Shown: positions 7,816 through 16,773, numbered from the stretch's first letter. The stretch: DNA of 64,000 nucleotides from Flavobacterium sp. N2038 (GCF_025947185.1 NZ_CP110001.1:3410001-3474000); one strand, 5' to 3'. Notes: generated by a model from the letters alone, not told the origin. Numbers and translations are program-made.

Positions 7816-9879
7816 TTAGCTTTTAATTTTTTCTAAATCTAATAAAAAACTAAATTCCTTTGCTAAGTCTTTTAAAGCCTCAAAACGTCCTGAAGCCCCA
7901 CCATGACCCGCATCCATGTTAGTATCTAAAAACAAAAGATTTTCATTTGTTTTCAGATCTCTCAACTTAGCGACCCATTTAGCTGGCTCCCAATATTGTA
8001 CCTGAGAATCGTGCAATCCCGTTGATACATACATATTTGGATATTTTTGTGCTTTTACATTATCATAAGGTGAATATGACAACATATAATCATAATATTC
8101 TTTTTTGTTAGGGTTACCCCATTCGTCATACTCTCCGGTAGTCAGCGGAATACTGTCATCCAGCATCGTTGTAATAACATCTACAAAAGGTACCTGAGCA
8201 ATAACTCCATTGTATAATTCCGGGGTTTCATTTACAATTACTCCCATCAGAAGCCCTCCTGCAGATCCACCTTCAGCATAAAGATGTTCAGGCGAAGTAT
8301 ATTGCTCGTTTATTACAAATTTAGAAGAATCGATGAAATCTGTAAAGGTATTTTTCTTTTTTAACAGTTTCCCGTCATCATACCATTGTCTTCCCAGGTC
8401 TTCTCCGCCTCTAATATGAGCAATTGCGTAAATAAATCCACGGTCCAACAAAGAAAGTCGCGTCGAAGAAAAATACGTATCCATAGTAATTCCGTATGAT
8501 CCATATGCATAAAGCAGTAACGGATTTTTACCATTTTTCTCTAACCCTTTTCTGTAAATCATCGAAATTGGCACTTTTACTCCATCTCTGGCCGTTGCCC
8601 AAACTCGTTCTTCTATATAATTCTCTTTATCAAACTTCCCTCCTAAAACCTGTTGTTCTTTTAAGATTTCTTTGGTTTTAGTCTTCATATTAAAATCAAT
8701 TACAGACGATGGTGTCGCAAGTGATTGGTAGCTGTAACGCAAAATATCGGTATCAAAATCAATATTTGTTGTAGTAAATGCACTGTAAGTTTCACTACCA
8801 AAAGGCAAATAATAATCTTCCTCTTCTTTATTCCAAGGCATGATTCTGATATGATTTAAACCATTTGAGCGTTCTTCAACCACTAAATAGTTTTTAAAAA
8901 TCTCAATATCTTCAAGTAAAACATCTTCTCTGTGCGGAATAATATCGACCCAGTTTCTTTTTGCTGTTTTATTTTCAGGCGTTTTCATTAACTTGAAGTT
9001 TGTCGCTTTATCTTTATTGGTCAAAATATAAAACGAATCTTCAAAATGTGAAATACTATATTCTAAACCACGAACACGAGTCTGAAAAACTTCAAAATCA
9101 CCATCTGGATTATCTGAATTCAGAATTCGGTATTCAGTTGTTAGCGTACTTCCGGAACTAATAACAATATACTTTCTCGATTTCTCTTTACTTACCGAAA
9201 CATTAAAAGTATCATCGGTTTCATTATAAACCAAAACATCGTTTTTTGAATCTGAATTTAGTTTGTGTCTGAAAATTTTATCTGCTCTTAAAGTAACTTC
9301 ATCCTGTCGGGTATAAAAAACAGTTCTATTGTCATTTGCCCAAACAGATCCACCTGTGGCATTTTCGATTTTCTCTTCTAAAATCTCACCAGTTTCAAGA
9401 TTTTTAAACTGAATGGTATAGATTCTTCTTCCTACAAGGTCTAAACCAAAACTGGCAAATTTATTGTCAGGACTTATACTTAAACCTCCCAATTTGAAAT
9501 AAGCATGTCCTTTTGCCATTTCGTTACAGTTGAATAAGATTTCTTCATCTGCCGAAAGACTACCTTTTTTTCGGGCAAAAATGGGGTAATCCTGACCTGT
9601 TTCAAAACGGGTAATATAAAAATAACCGTTGTAAAAATAAGGAACAGATGAATCGTCTTCCTTAATCCTTCCTTTCATTTCCTCGTATAAAGACTCTTGT
9701 AAATCTTTTGTATGCGAAGTCATTTTTTGATAATAATCGTTCTCTTTATTCAAATAATCAATAACTTCAGGATTTTCGCGGTCGTTCAGCCAAAAGTAAT
9801 TATCGATTCGGGTTTCTTTGTGTTTTTTGAGTTTTTTAGGAACTTCTTTAGCCTTTGGAGCCAGTATATCGTTTTGCAT
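7816..9879 (-). CDS. ptrB: Oligopeptidase B, S9 family serine peptidase
   Basis: A 687-residue protein of the usual length for oligopeptidase B, which cleaves short peptides after basic residues. The N-terminal half (about 70-400) is the beta-propeller lid. The C-terminal alpha/beta hydrolase holds the triad: Ser539 in GGSAGGLLMG, Asp624 in GLHDSQVQ, His659 in DAGHGG. The RGGEDLGRQWYDDG segment is typical of the family. No signal peptide is visible, so the protein is probably cytoplasmic. A -7 element TATTTTTG lies at 9916-9923 on the minus strand, 36 nt before the ATG. Confidence 0.93.
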   Translation of the reverse strand: MQNDILAPKAKEVPKKLKKHKETRIDNYFWLNDRENPEVIDYLNKENDYYQKMTSHTKDLQESLYEEMKGRIKEDDSSVPYFYNGYFYITRFETGQDYPIFARKKGSLSADEEILFNCNEMAKGHAYFKLGGLSISPDNKFASFGLDLVGRRIYTIQFKNLETGEILEEKIENATGGSVWANDNRTVFYTRQDEVTLRADKIFRHKLNSDSKNDVLVYNETDDTFNVSVSKEKSRKYIVISSGSTLTTEYRILNSDNPDGDFEVFQTRVRGLEYSISHFEDSFYILTNKDKATNFKLMKTPENKTAKRNWVDIIPHREDVLLEDIEIFKNYLVVEERSNGLNHIRIMPWNKEEEDYYLPFGSETYSAFTTTNIDFDTDILRYSYQSLATPSSVIDFNMKTKTKEILKEQQVLGGKFDKENYIEERVWATARDGVKVPISMIYRKGLEKNGKNPLLLYAYGSYGITMDTYFSSTRLSLLDRGFIYAIAHIRGGEDLGRQWYDDGKLLKKKNTFTDFIDSSKFVINEQYTSPEHLYAEGGSAGGLLMGVIVNETPELYNGVIAQVPFVDVITTMLDDSIPLTTGEYDEWGNPNKKEYYDYMLSYSPYDNVKAQKYPNMYVSTGLHDSQVQYWEPAKWVAKLRDLKTNENLLFLDTNMDAGHGGASGRFEALKDLAKEFSFLLDLEKIKS

Positions 9880-9915
9880 TGATTTAATTAAGCATTAATT
9901 TTTTATTCAGAGAGG

Positions 9916-9923
9916 CAAAAATA
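9916..9923 (-). promoter_or_regulatory. -7 promoter element of ptrB
   Basis: TATTTTTG on the minus strand, an exact TAnnTTTG match, 36 nt upstream of the ptrB ATG. Confidence 0.5.
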
Positions 9924-9970
9924 CTACAATCACAACAGAACCTAAATTAATATTTTCATAAAATATTCTA

Positions 9971-10000
9971 TTGTTATCAAACAGCAATATAGTAATTTTG
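9971..10000 (+). promoter_or_regulatory. Promoter of the YbaB-family gene
   Basis: TTG at 9971-9973, a 19-nt spacer, then TAATTTTG at 9993-10000. Both parts match the Bacteroidota -33/-7 consensus. The ATG follows 28 nt later. Confidence 0.65.
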
Positions 10001-10028
10001 TCTGAAATAATTTAAAAATCGACAAAAA

Positions 10029-10349
10029 ATGGATTTAATGGGAATGATGGGCAAACTTAAAGAAACCCAACAAAAAATTGAAGATACAAAGAAACGTCTT
10101 GATACTGTTTTAATTGACGAACAAAGTGCTGACGGATTATTAAAAATAACAATTACCGCAAGCAGAAAAATAAAAACAATCTCTGTTGATGATTCTCTTT
10201 TAGAAGACAAAGAACAATTAGAAGATTATTTAATTGTAACGCTAAACAAAGCAATTGAAAAAGCAACAAGTATAAACGAACAAGAACTTGACGCCGTTGC
10301 CAAAATGGATATGCCAATGATTCCCGGAATGGATAATTTGTTTAAATAA
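10029..10349 (+). CDS. YbaB/EbfC family nucleoid-associated protein
   Basis: A 106-residue protein with an N-terminal helix starting [20 protein letters not shown], a central beta-sheet ([21 protein letters not shown]) and a C-terminal helix [16 protein letters not shown]. This matches the small homodimeric DNA-binding YbaB/EbfC family. It is usually next to dnaX/recR in proteobacteria, but stands alone here. It ends 8 nt before a large inverted repeat element that separates it from convergent ltaE. Confidence 0.9.
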   Translation: MDLMGMMGKLKETQQKIEDTKKRLDTVLIDEQSADGLLKITITASRKIKTISVDDSLLEDKEQLEDYLIVTLNKAIEKATSINEQELDAVAKMDMPMIPGMDNLFK

Positions 10350-10356
10350 AGACTCT

Positions 10357-10547
10357 AAGATACTAAGGCTCTGAGTTGCTAAGATTCATAGAAACAAGTC
10401 TTTTAAAATAATAGACGCACAAATTGTGCGTCTATTATTTTTTAGCAAAGTAAAACTCAGAAACTTAGCTGCTCAAAACCTTAGTATCTTTTTTTTAAAG
10501 TAAAGCAAAAAACTCAGAACCTTAGCAACTCAGAGCCTTAGTATCTT
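10357..10547. repeat. Octamer-period inverted element A1 (CTYAGNNN family)
   Basis: The outer arms at 10357-10383 and 10521-10547 are a perfect 27-bp inverted repeat. Each arm is a run of 8-nt units with constant CTTAG/CTCAG and three variable bases (CTCAGAAC CTTAGCAA, then CTCAGAGC CTTAGTAT). A second, diverged copy of the right arm lies at 10456-10490, 57 nt before the first. A separate 18-bp hairpin (10405-10441) sits inside. The element fills the convergent gap between the YbaB-family gene and ltaE. Related elements are at 51697 and 56781. Confidence 0.85.
10405..10441. terminator. Bidirectional terminator inside element A1
   Basis: A perfect 18-bp stem (left arm 10405-10422, right arm 10424-10441, GC core GACGCAC), T-rich at both ends. 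It is a strong terminator for the convergent YbaB-family and ltaE genes. Confidence 0.8.
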
Positions 10548-10550
10548 TTT

Positions 10551-11570
10551 TTAGATTTTCGAAAAAATCTCCATCACATAAGTATGCATCACTTCTTTAT
10601 AATCCAGATGCGTAACAATTCGAAGTTTATTATGACCTAAAGAGCTAATTAAAATATTTTTTTGTTTTAATTTTTCTATTAAAAGCTGATCACTATAACC
10701 TTCAGCCAGCGAAAAAATCAAAATATTAGTTTCTACCGGTTCAACAGCCGAAATCCAGGATTTAGTACTCAAAATAGCCCCGATTTCTTTAGCTCTGCGG
10801 TGGTCTTCTGCAAGTCGCTCAATATTATTTGCTAAAGCGTACAATCCGGCTGCAGCCAAATACCCTACCTGACGCATTCCTCCACCAAGTATCTTTCTGA
10901 TTCTCAACGCTCTATGAATATCACTTTTACTTCCAAGCAAAACTGAACCAATTGGAGCGCCTAAACCTTTTGACAAACAAACCGAAATAGTATCGAAAAT
11001 TGCTCCAAATTCCTTCGGATTCTGTCTTTTAGCTACTAATGCGTTCCAAATTCTCGCTCCATCTAAATGGAATTTTAAATTATTAGCATCGCATACTTTT
11101 TTTATCTCTCTTAAATCTTCTAATTCGTAGCAAGCCCCGCCACCTTTATTGGTAGTATTTTCAACACAAACCAAACTTGTTAACGGACTATGATAAAATT
11201 CAGGATCATTTATAGCCGCAGCAACCTGAGCAGCATTTATCATCCCTCTGTGTCCATCAAGCAAACAACAGGAAACTCCACTGTTAAAGGAAACCCCTCC
11301 TCCTTCATAATGATAAACATGTGCATATTTATCTGCTATTAACTGTTCTCCAGGCTGAGTATGAAGTTTAATAGCAGTTTGATTCGCCATAGTTCCAGAC
11401 GGAAAAAAAAGTCCAGCTTCCATACCAAAAAATTCAGCTACCCTAGTCTCTAATTCGATAACAGTAGGATCTTGTTTGTATACATCGTCGCCAACCTGAG
11501 CGTTAAACATATACTGCAACATTTCGTATGTAGGTTTGGTAATGGTATCGCTAATTAAATTTATTTCCAT
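10551..11570 (-). CDS. ltaE: Low-specificity L-threonine aldolase
   Basis: A 339-residue PLP enzyme that splits threonine and allo-threonine into glycine and acetaldehyde. I start at ATG 11570 (MEINLISDT); a promoter -7 element at 11598-11605 overlaps the longer frame. Family features: DLISDT-type N terminus, FFPSGTMANQTA, HLDGARIWNA (Asp that binds the PLP ring nitrogen) and SVCLSKGLGAPIGS with the PLP lysine near residue 195. The stop lies next to the octamer repeat A1. Confidence 0.92.
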   Translation of the reverse strand: MEINLISDTITKPTYEMLQYMFNAQVGDDVYKQDPTVIELETRVAEFFGMEAGLFFPSGTMANQTAIKLHTQPGEQLIADKYAHVYHYEGGGVSFNSGVSCCLLDGHRGMINAAQVAAAINDPEFYHSPLTSLVCVENTTNKGGGACYELEDLREIKKVCDANNLKFHLDGARIWNALVAKRQNPKEFGAIFDTISVCLSKGLGAPIGSVLLGSKSDIHRALRIRKILGGGMRQVGYLAAAGLYALANNIERLAEDHRRAKEIGAILSTKSWISAVEPVETNILIFSLAEGYSDQLLIEKLKQKNILISSLGHNKLRIVTHLDYKEVMHTYVMEIFSKI

Positions 11571-11597
11571 ATAAAAACTATATCTTTTTTTGGACAG

Positions 11598-11605
11598 CAA
11601 AATTA
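11598..11605 (-). promoter_or_regulatory. -7 promoter element of ltaE
   Basis: TAATTTTG on the minus strand, an exact TAnnTTTG match, 27 nt before the ATG at 11570. Confidence 0.55.
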
Positions 11606-11764
11606 CATATTACTGTTAGTTATTGATCGTAAGTTTTAATAAAATTTAACTTCCGGATTACAATACAACCAAATTAACGTAATATTTATAAAAAACATAT
11701 AAAATCCTCTTTATAATTTAAAAAATGATTTCTTATTTTATACGATCACTGTCTTATAAATTTA

Positions 11765-11797
11765 TTGCTGTATTCTAAAAACTAAATCTTATTTTTG
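11765..11797 (+). promoter_or_regulatory. Candidate prfB promoter
   Basis: TTG at 11765-11767 and TATTTTTG at 11790-11797, spacer 22 nt. This predicts a leader of about 75 nt before prfB. Confidence 0.5.
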
Positions 11798-11878
11798 TAC
11801 TACGAAATTACGCATTAATTCTTTGAAATAAATTAACGTAATATCAACAAAAAAACCTATAAAACTATTTATAAATTT

Positions 11879-12977
11879 ATGACAACAGCCGAACAAGTAA
11901 AAGGTATTGTGGAGCGCCTTGGTGCGTTGAGGAGGTATCTTTGACGTTGATGCCAAGCTAATCGAAATTGCAAACGAAGAAGAAAAAACATTCGCTCCTG
12001 ATTTTTGGAACAATGCAAAAGAAGCAGAAAACATTGTAAAAAACCTTCGAAACAAGAAAAAATGGATCGAAGATTATGACAAAGCGGTTTCTCTAACGGA
12101 AGAATTACAACTTGCTTATGATTTTTACAAAGAAGGCGAACTTTCTGCTGATGAACTGGATGAGCAATACAACATTACTCAGTCTCATGTAGAAAACATC
12201 GAGTTCAAAAACATGCTTTCTGACGAAGGAGACAGCTTAAGTGCAGTTCTTCAAATCACTGCCGGAGCAGGCGGAACTGAAAGTTGTGACTGGGCGGGAA
12301 TGTTAATGCGTATGTACATGATGTGGGGAGAAAGCTATGGTTATAAAATAAAAGAACTAAACTTTCAGGCTGGTGATGTTGCCGGAATCAAAACTGTAAC
12401 ATTAGAATTTGAAGGAGATTATTCTTTTGGCTATTTAAAAGGAGAAAACGGTGTACATCGTTTAGTGAGAATCTCTCCTTTTGACAGTAATGCCAAACGC
12501 CATACCTCTTTTGCTTCTGTTTACGTTTACCCGCTAGTAGATGACAGTATCGAAATTGACATTAATCCTGCCGATATCGAAATTACAACTTCTCGTTCTA
12601 GTGGAGCCGGAGGGCAAAATGTGAATAAAGTTGAAACAAAAGTTCAATTAGTACATAAACCAACCGGAATTCAGATTCAATGTTCTGAAACGAGATCCCA
12701 GCAAGATAACAGACAGCGTGCTATGCAAATGTTACGTTCTCAATTGTATGAAATTGAATTAAAGAAACAACAAGCACAACGTGCCGATATTGAAGCCGGA
12801 AAAATGAAAATCGAATGGGGTTCGCAAATACGTAATTACGTTATGCAACCTTATAAACTGGTAAAAGATGTTCGTACAGGCTATGAAACCAGCGATGTTG
12901 ATGGCGTAATGAACGGAAATATCGATCCGTTCCTGAAAGCATTTTTAATGATGATGGGACAGAAGGAGGAGGAATAA
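11879..12977 (+). CDS. prfB: Peptide chain release factor 2, with programmed +1 frameshift
   Basis: Translation starts at ATG 11879 and reads 21 codons to CTT (11939-11941), followed by an in-frame TGA at 11942-11944. Skipping T11942 resumes at GAC 11943 and gives a 365-residue RF2, the same length as E. coli RF2. The site is AGGAGG TAT CTT TGA C, the classic RF2 autoregulatory site with an internal Shine-Dalgarno-like sequence. Downstream are the tripeptide anticodon SPF (in [10 protein letters not shown]) and GGQ at about residues 244-246 (GAGGQNVNK), which triggers peptide release. RF2 recognises UGA and UAA, so low RF2 raises frameshifting and restores its level. This should not be annotated as a pseudogene. 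Confidence 0.95.
11930..11945 (+). promoter_or_regulatory. prfB: prfB +1 recoding site
   Basis: AGGAGGTATCTTTGAC: an SD-like hexamer, 3 nt, a slippery CTT, and a UGA stop followed by C (a poor termination context). This is the known layout of the bacterial RF2 frameshift site. Confidence 0.93.
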
Positions 12978-13026
12978 GTCAAAGTATTCCGTTTTTTAGT
13001 GTTCCGTCTTGGTTTACAATCATAGT

Positions 13027-13066
13027 AAACATGAAACGTGAAACATGAAACATGAAACCTCAAACT
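13027..13066. repeat. Heptamer array B1 (AAACNTG)
   Basis: Five and a half tandem 7-nt units: AAACATG, AAACGTG, AAACATG twice, AAACCTC and a partial unit. It fills the gap between prfB and msrB without an inverted partner. A longer member of the same family lies at 45549-45650. Confidence 0.75.
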
Positions 13067-13080
13067 AAAAAGAAAAGATT

Positions 13081-13527
13081 ATGATAAAATGGGCAGATGT
13101 AATTCATTTTACAAATAAAGGAAATCCGGCTCCGGAAAAAAGAGTGGAGAAAACAGAGGAAGAATGGAAACAACTTCTAACTCCTGAAGAATTTCAGGTA
13201 ACACGTTTGAAAGGAACTGAAAGATCTTTTAGCTCTGAATTATGCAGTTTATTTGATCCGGGAATTTATGAATGCAAATGTTGCGGTACAGTTCTTTTTG
13301 ATGCCCGCGAAAAATTTGAATCAGGAACTGGCTGGCCTTCATTTACACAACCAATAAAAGAAAATGCTATTGGTTATCATGCCGATAAATCCCACGGAAT
13401 GATTCGTGTTGAAGTAGTCTGCAATGTTTGTGATGCACATTTGGGACATATTTTTCCAGATGGACCAGAACCAAGTGGTTTGCGATACTGCATCAATGCA
13501 CTCTCTCTTTCCAAAATAAAAGAATAA
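13081..13527 (+). CDS. msrB: Peptide methionine (R)-S-oxide reductase MsrB
   Basis: A 148-residue protein that repairs oxidised methionine. Zinc ligands are the pairs C65/C68 (YECKCCG) and C114/C117 (VCNVCDAHLGH). The catalytic Cys is C137 in GLRYCINA. GTGWPSF and HLGHIF are family signatures. C55 may be a recycling cysteine. There is no signal peptide, so it is probably cytoplasmic. It follows prfB by 103 nt, across the heptamer array. Confidence 0.93.
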   Translation: MIKWADVIHFTNKGNPAPEKRVEKTEEEWKQLLTPEEFQVTRLKGTERSFSSELCSLFDPGIYECKCCGTVLFDAREKFESGTGWPSFTQPIKENAIGYHADKSHGMIRVEVVCNVCDAHLGHIFPDGPEPSGLRYCINALSLSKIKE

Positions 13528-13532
13528 CAATC

Positions 13533-13570
13533 AAAGCGATTCCTTCTCAAAAGTGAATCGCTTTTTTTTA
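13533..13570 (+). terminator. msrB terminator
   Basis: A perfect 10-bp stem AAAGCGATTC / GAATCGCTTT, 12-nt loop, followed by a run of Ts. Confidence 0.85.
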
Positions 13571-13861
13571 CACACAAATCTGTTACCAATAAAAATTGTA
13601 AGACACTGCTTATCAATAAATAAAATTTATTTTTGAATTGAAATCACCTCTGTCTGTGCACATTATGTTTCAATTTTTCAATAAAAACGGCTAGTGAAAA
13701 TTACAAAACCCACAGTATTTTAATAGGTAAAATGTTAATTTTGTAATATTTAAACTGTTATTTTAAATATTTTTTAAAAAACACCAAAAAAACATTAGGT
13801 AATTAAAATGTTATTCATTTTATTTGGCAAAAATTAACCTAAAATTCTATTCAACACATTA
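13571..13861. other. AT-rich gap before lpxD
   Basis: 291 bp with no open frame of interest. The last 60 nt probably hold the lpxD promoter, but only a weak -7 candidate (TTTATTTG near 13819) is visible. Confidence 0.4.
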
Positions 13862-14860
13862 ATGAAATCCTATTCAATTCAAGAAATTAATGAAGTGATT
13901 AATGGCGTGATCTACGGCACTACTTCACAAAGTATAACTGCAACAGAGCAACTGGAAAAAGCTACAACTTCAGAAATCTCTTTTATAGGAAACAAAAAAT
14001 ACGAAAAATACTGGTCTGCATCAAATGCATCTATTGCTGTGGTAAACGAAGACATTTCTATCGAACCCGGCGAAAATCGTGCATTCATCAAAGTAAAAAA
14101 TGCAGACTTAGCAATGTCTCAAATTTTAGCCCTTTTTGCCCCACCTACTCCAATCTTTCGTGTTAATATACACAAAACAGCAACAGTTGATGAAACTGCA
14201 ATAATTGGCGAAGGAGCTAAAATTGGTGCTGGTTGTTACATTGGCCCAAAAGTCGAAATTGGAGCCAATGCAACAATTTATCCAAATGTGACCATTTTAG
14301 ACGAATGTACTATTGGCAAAAATACCGTAATCTGGTCTGGAACTGTTGTTCGTGAGCGTTGTCACATTGGTAGCGATTGTATTATTCATCCAAATGCAAC
14401 TATTGGTGCTGATGGCTTTGGATTTCGTCCATGCAAAGAAAACGGCTTAGTTAAAATTCCACAAATCGGAAACGTAATTATTGGAAACGGAGTTGAAATT
14501 GGCGCCAATACCTGCGTAGATCGCGGAAAATTCAGCTCAACAATCCTTGGTGATGGCTGTAAAATTGACAATTTAGTTCAAATTGGACATAATAGTAAAC
14601 TAGGTAAATTTTGCATTATGGCCGGAAATAGTGGTTTAGCAGGTTCTGTAACTTTAGGAAATGGTGTTATTATTGGCGGGAGCGCCTCTATAAAAGACCA
14701 TACTACTATTGGCGATGGTGCTGTGGTCGGAGCTGGTTCAGGTGTAACCTGCGATGTTCCGGCAGGAAAAACCATGTTAGGATATCCTGCGGTTGAAGCT
14801 CGTGATGCACTAAAACAATGGGCAATTTTAAAACGAATGGTTTGTGATTCGAAAAAATAA
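13862..14860 (+). CDS. lpxD: UDP-3-O-acylglucosamine N-acyltransferase LpxD
   Basis: A 332-residue enzyme of lipid A synthesis (third step), adding the N-linked 3-hydroxyacyl chain. The N-terminal uridine-binding domain (1-100) has EISFIGNKKY. It is followed by a left-handed beta-helix of hexapeptide repeats (IIGEGAKIG, CYIGPKVEIG and so on) to about residue 305 and a short C-terminal helix. The catalytic His is in IGHNSKLG. It is complete and monocistronic, with a terminator 20 nt after the stop. Confidence 0.93.
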   Translation: MKSYSIQEINEVINGVIYGTTSQSITATEQLEKATTSEISFIGNKKYEKYWSASNASIAVVNEDISIEPGENRAFIKVKNADLAMSQILALFAPPTPIFRVNIHKTATVDETAIIGEGAKIGAGCYIGPKVEIGANATIYPNVTILDECTIGKNTVIWSGTVVRERCHIGSDCIIHPNATIGADGFGFRPCKENGLVKIPQIGNVIIGNGVEIGANTCVDRGKFSSTILGDGCKIDNLVQIGHNSKLGKFCIMAGNSGLAGSVTLGNGVIIGGSASIKDHTTIGDGAVVGAGSGVTCDVPAGKTMLGYPAVEARDALKQWAILKRMVCDSKK

Positions 14861-14880
14861 CATTTTTCGATTTTAGATAT

Positions 14881-14910
14881 AAAAGCAGAAGTTAATCTTC
14901 TGCTTTTTTG
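14881..14910 (+). terminator. lpxD terminator
   Basis: AAAAGCAGAAG / CTTCTGCTTTT stem with a 6-nt loop and a T run. Confidence 0.85.
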
Positions 14911-15020
14911 TTTTAAATAAGTTAATAATTAATAAAAATTACACATCTGTAAAATATTCTGTTTATTTCAACGGATTTTGTAAATTAGCCAACCTTATTT
15001 TGTAAAATTAATATTATATC

Positions 15021-16649
15021 ATGGATTTAAACTTCAATAAAAACGAAGATCACAATAAACTATTACTTTCAGAACTAAAACAAAAATTTGCCAAAGTAAA
15101 ACTGGGCGGAGGCGAAAAACGTATTGAAAAATTACATGCCGAAGGAAAAATGACGGCTCGTGAACGTATCGCGTACTTATTAGATGAAAATTCAGAGAAT
15201 ATTGAAATTGGCGGTTTTGCCGGTGATGGAATGTACAAGGAACATGGCGGATGTCCTTCTGGTGGTGTAGTCATAAAAATAGGCTACATAAAAGGAAAAC
15301 AATGTATTGTTGTAGCCAATGATGCAACGGTTAAAGCCGGCGCCTGGTTTCCTATTACAGGCAAGAAAAATCTTCGCGCTCAGGAAATCGCAATGGAAAA
15401 CAGACTTCCAATTATTTATTTGGTAGACAGTGCCGGAGTTTATCTTCCTATGCAGGATGAAATCTTCCCGGATAAAGAACATTTCGGGCGAATATTTAGA
15501 AACAACGCACAAATGAGCAGCATGGGAATCACCCAAATAGCAGCCGTTATGGGAAGTTGTGTTGCCGGAGGTGCATATTTACCAATTATGAGCGACGAAG
15601 CTTTAATTGTAGACAAAACAGGCAGTATTTTCCTTGCAGGTAGTTATCTGGTAAAAGCTGCAATTGGAGAAACAATCGATAATGAAACTTTGGGTGGCGC
15701 CACAACACATTGCGAAATTTCAGGTGTTACCGATTACAAAGCTAAAGACGATAAAGATGCTTTAGACAAAATAAAAAACATTGTAGATAAAATTGGTGAT
15801 TATGACAAAGCCGGTTACAGCCGAATTAAAGCTGAAAAACCTGCCTTAGAGCCAAATGATATTTATGGAATCTTACCAAAAGCCCGAAACGAACAATATG
15901 ATATGATGGAAATCATCAATCGTTTGGTTGATAATTCGGAGTTTGAGGCATACAAAGAAGGTTATGGTCAATCATTAATTACCGGTTATGCCAGAATTGA
16001 TGGCTGGGCGGTGGGTATTGTAGCCAACCAGAGAAAAGTGGTTAAAACTAAAAAAGGCGAAATGCAATTTGGCGGTGTTATCTATTCTGACAGTGCCGAT
16101 AAAGCAACCCGATTTATTGCCAATTGTAACCAAAAGAAAATTCCATTAGTTTTTTTACAGGACGTTACAGGTTTCATGGTTGGATCTAAATCTGAACATG
16201 GCGGAATCATTAAAGACGGAGCAAAAATGGTGAATGCCGTAAGTAATTCGGTAGTTCCGAAATTTACTGTAATTGTAGGGAATTCTTATGGAGCAGGAAA
16301 CTATGCCATGTGCGGAAAAGCCTATGATCCAAGATTAATTTTTGCCTGGCCAAGTGCAGAACTTGCTGTAATGGGCGGAACTCAGGCTGCAAAAGTTTTA
16401 GCACAAATTGAAGCTTCTTCGCTTAAAGCAAAAGGAGAAGTTGTGGATGAAGCTAAAGAAACTGAGCTTTTTAATAAAATAAAGGCTCGTTACGACGAAC
16501 AAACATCACCTTATTATGCTGCCTCAAGATTATGGACAGATGCTATTATCGATCCTCTTGATACCCGAAAATGGATTTCAATGGGAATAGAAGCTGCAAA
16601 CCACGCTCCTATTCAGAAACCATTCAATTTAGGTGTAATTCAGGTATAA
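15021..16649 (+). CDS. Acyl-CoA carboxylase carboxyltransferase (beta) subunit
   Basis: A 542-residue crotonase-fold carboxyltransferase. The block from FGRIFRNNAQMSS to VMGSCVAGGAYLP, then KTGSIFLAG and VKAAIGE, is closest to methylcrotonyl-CoA carboxylase beta. Propionyl-CoA carboxylase beta is an alternative. The C-terminal half has IVGNSYGAGNYAMCGKAYDP and VMGGTQAAKVL, the second oxyanion region. The enzyme transfers carboxylate from biotin to acyl-CoA in leucine or propionyl-CoA metabolism. No biotin carboxylase/carrier (alpha) gene lies nearby, so its partner is encoded elsewhere. Confidence 0.88.
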   Translation: MDLNFNKNEDHNKLLLSELKQKFAKVKLGGGEKRIEKLHAEGKMTARERIAYLLDENSENIEIGGFAGDGMYKEHGGCPSGGVVIKIGYIKGKQCIVVANDATVKAGAWFPITGKKNLRAQEIAMENRLPIIYLVDSAGVYLPMQDEIFPDKEHFGRIFRNNAQMSSMGITQIAAVMGSCVAGGAYLPIMSDEALIVDKTGSIFLAGSYLVKAAIGETIDNETLGGATTHCEISGVTDYKAKDDKDALDKIKNIVDKIGDYDKAGYSRIKAEKPALEPNDIYGILPKARNEQYDMMEIINRLVDNSEFEAYKEGYGQSLITGYARIDGWAVGIVANQRKVVKTKKGEMQFGGVIYSDSADKATRFIANCNQKKIPLVFLQDVTGFMVGSKSEHGGIIKDGAKMVNAVSNSVVPKFTVIVGNSYGAGNYAMCGKAYDPRLIFAWPSAELAVMGGTQAAKVLAQIEASSLKAKGEVVDEAKETELFNKIKARYDEQTSPYYAASRLWTDAIIDPLDTRKWISMGIEAANHAPIQKPFNLGVIQV

Positions 16650-16773
16650 GCAATTTCGACATTCTCAGGTAAAAGTTAAATAAAAGGCAAAAAGCTTATT
16701 TTCAAGTACTTAAAAATAAATATCTGATTAAAAATTAGTAACTTAGTTAAAAATTTAAAATCACGTAAGTATC

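Larger units (their letters stand above)
11571..11878. other. 308-bp divergent control region between ltaE and prfB
   Basis: Holds the ltaE -7 element and the prfB promoter. A 15-mer, AAATTAACGTAATAT, occurs twice (11671-11685 and 11830-11844), each time followed within about 10 nt by AAAAACmTATAAAA (m = A or C). This is a degenerate direct repeat of about 34 nt. No gene seen. Confidence 0.5.

Noticed and set aside
10357..10547. Element A1 as a CRISPR array
   Set aside because: The repeat unit is 8 nt with no unique spacers of CRISPR size, and there are no cas genes in the window.
11942..11944. In-frame TGA in prfB as a disabling mutation
   Set aside because: The surrounding bases form the known RF2 programmed frameshift site and the total length after the shift is 365 residues, so the gene is intact.
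11789..12055. Minus-strand 88-codon open frame across the start of prfB
   Set aside because: It is a shadow of the prfB coding sequence and its leader; the plus-strand frames with the recoding site explain the region.
13377..13616. Minus-strand open frames antisense to msrB
   Set aside because: They follow the codon pattern of msrB and lack a promoter or plausible protein features.
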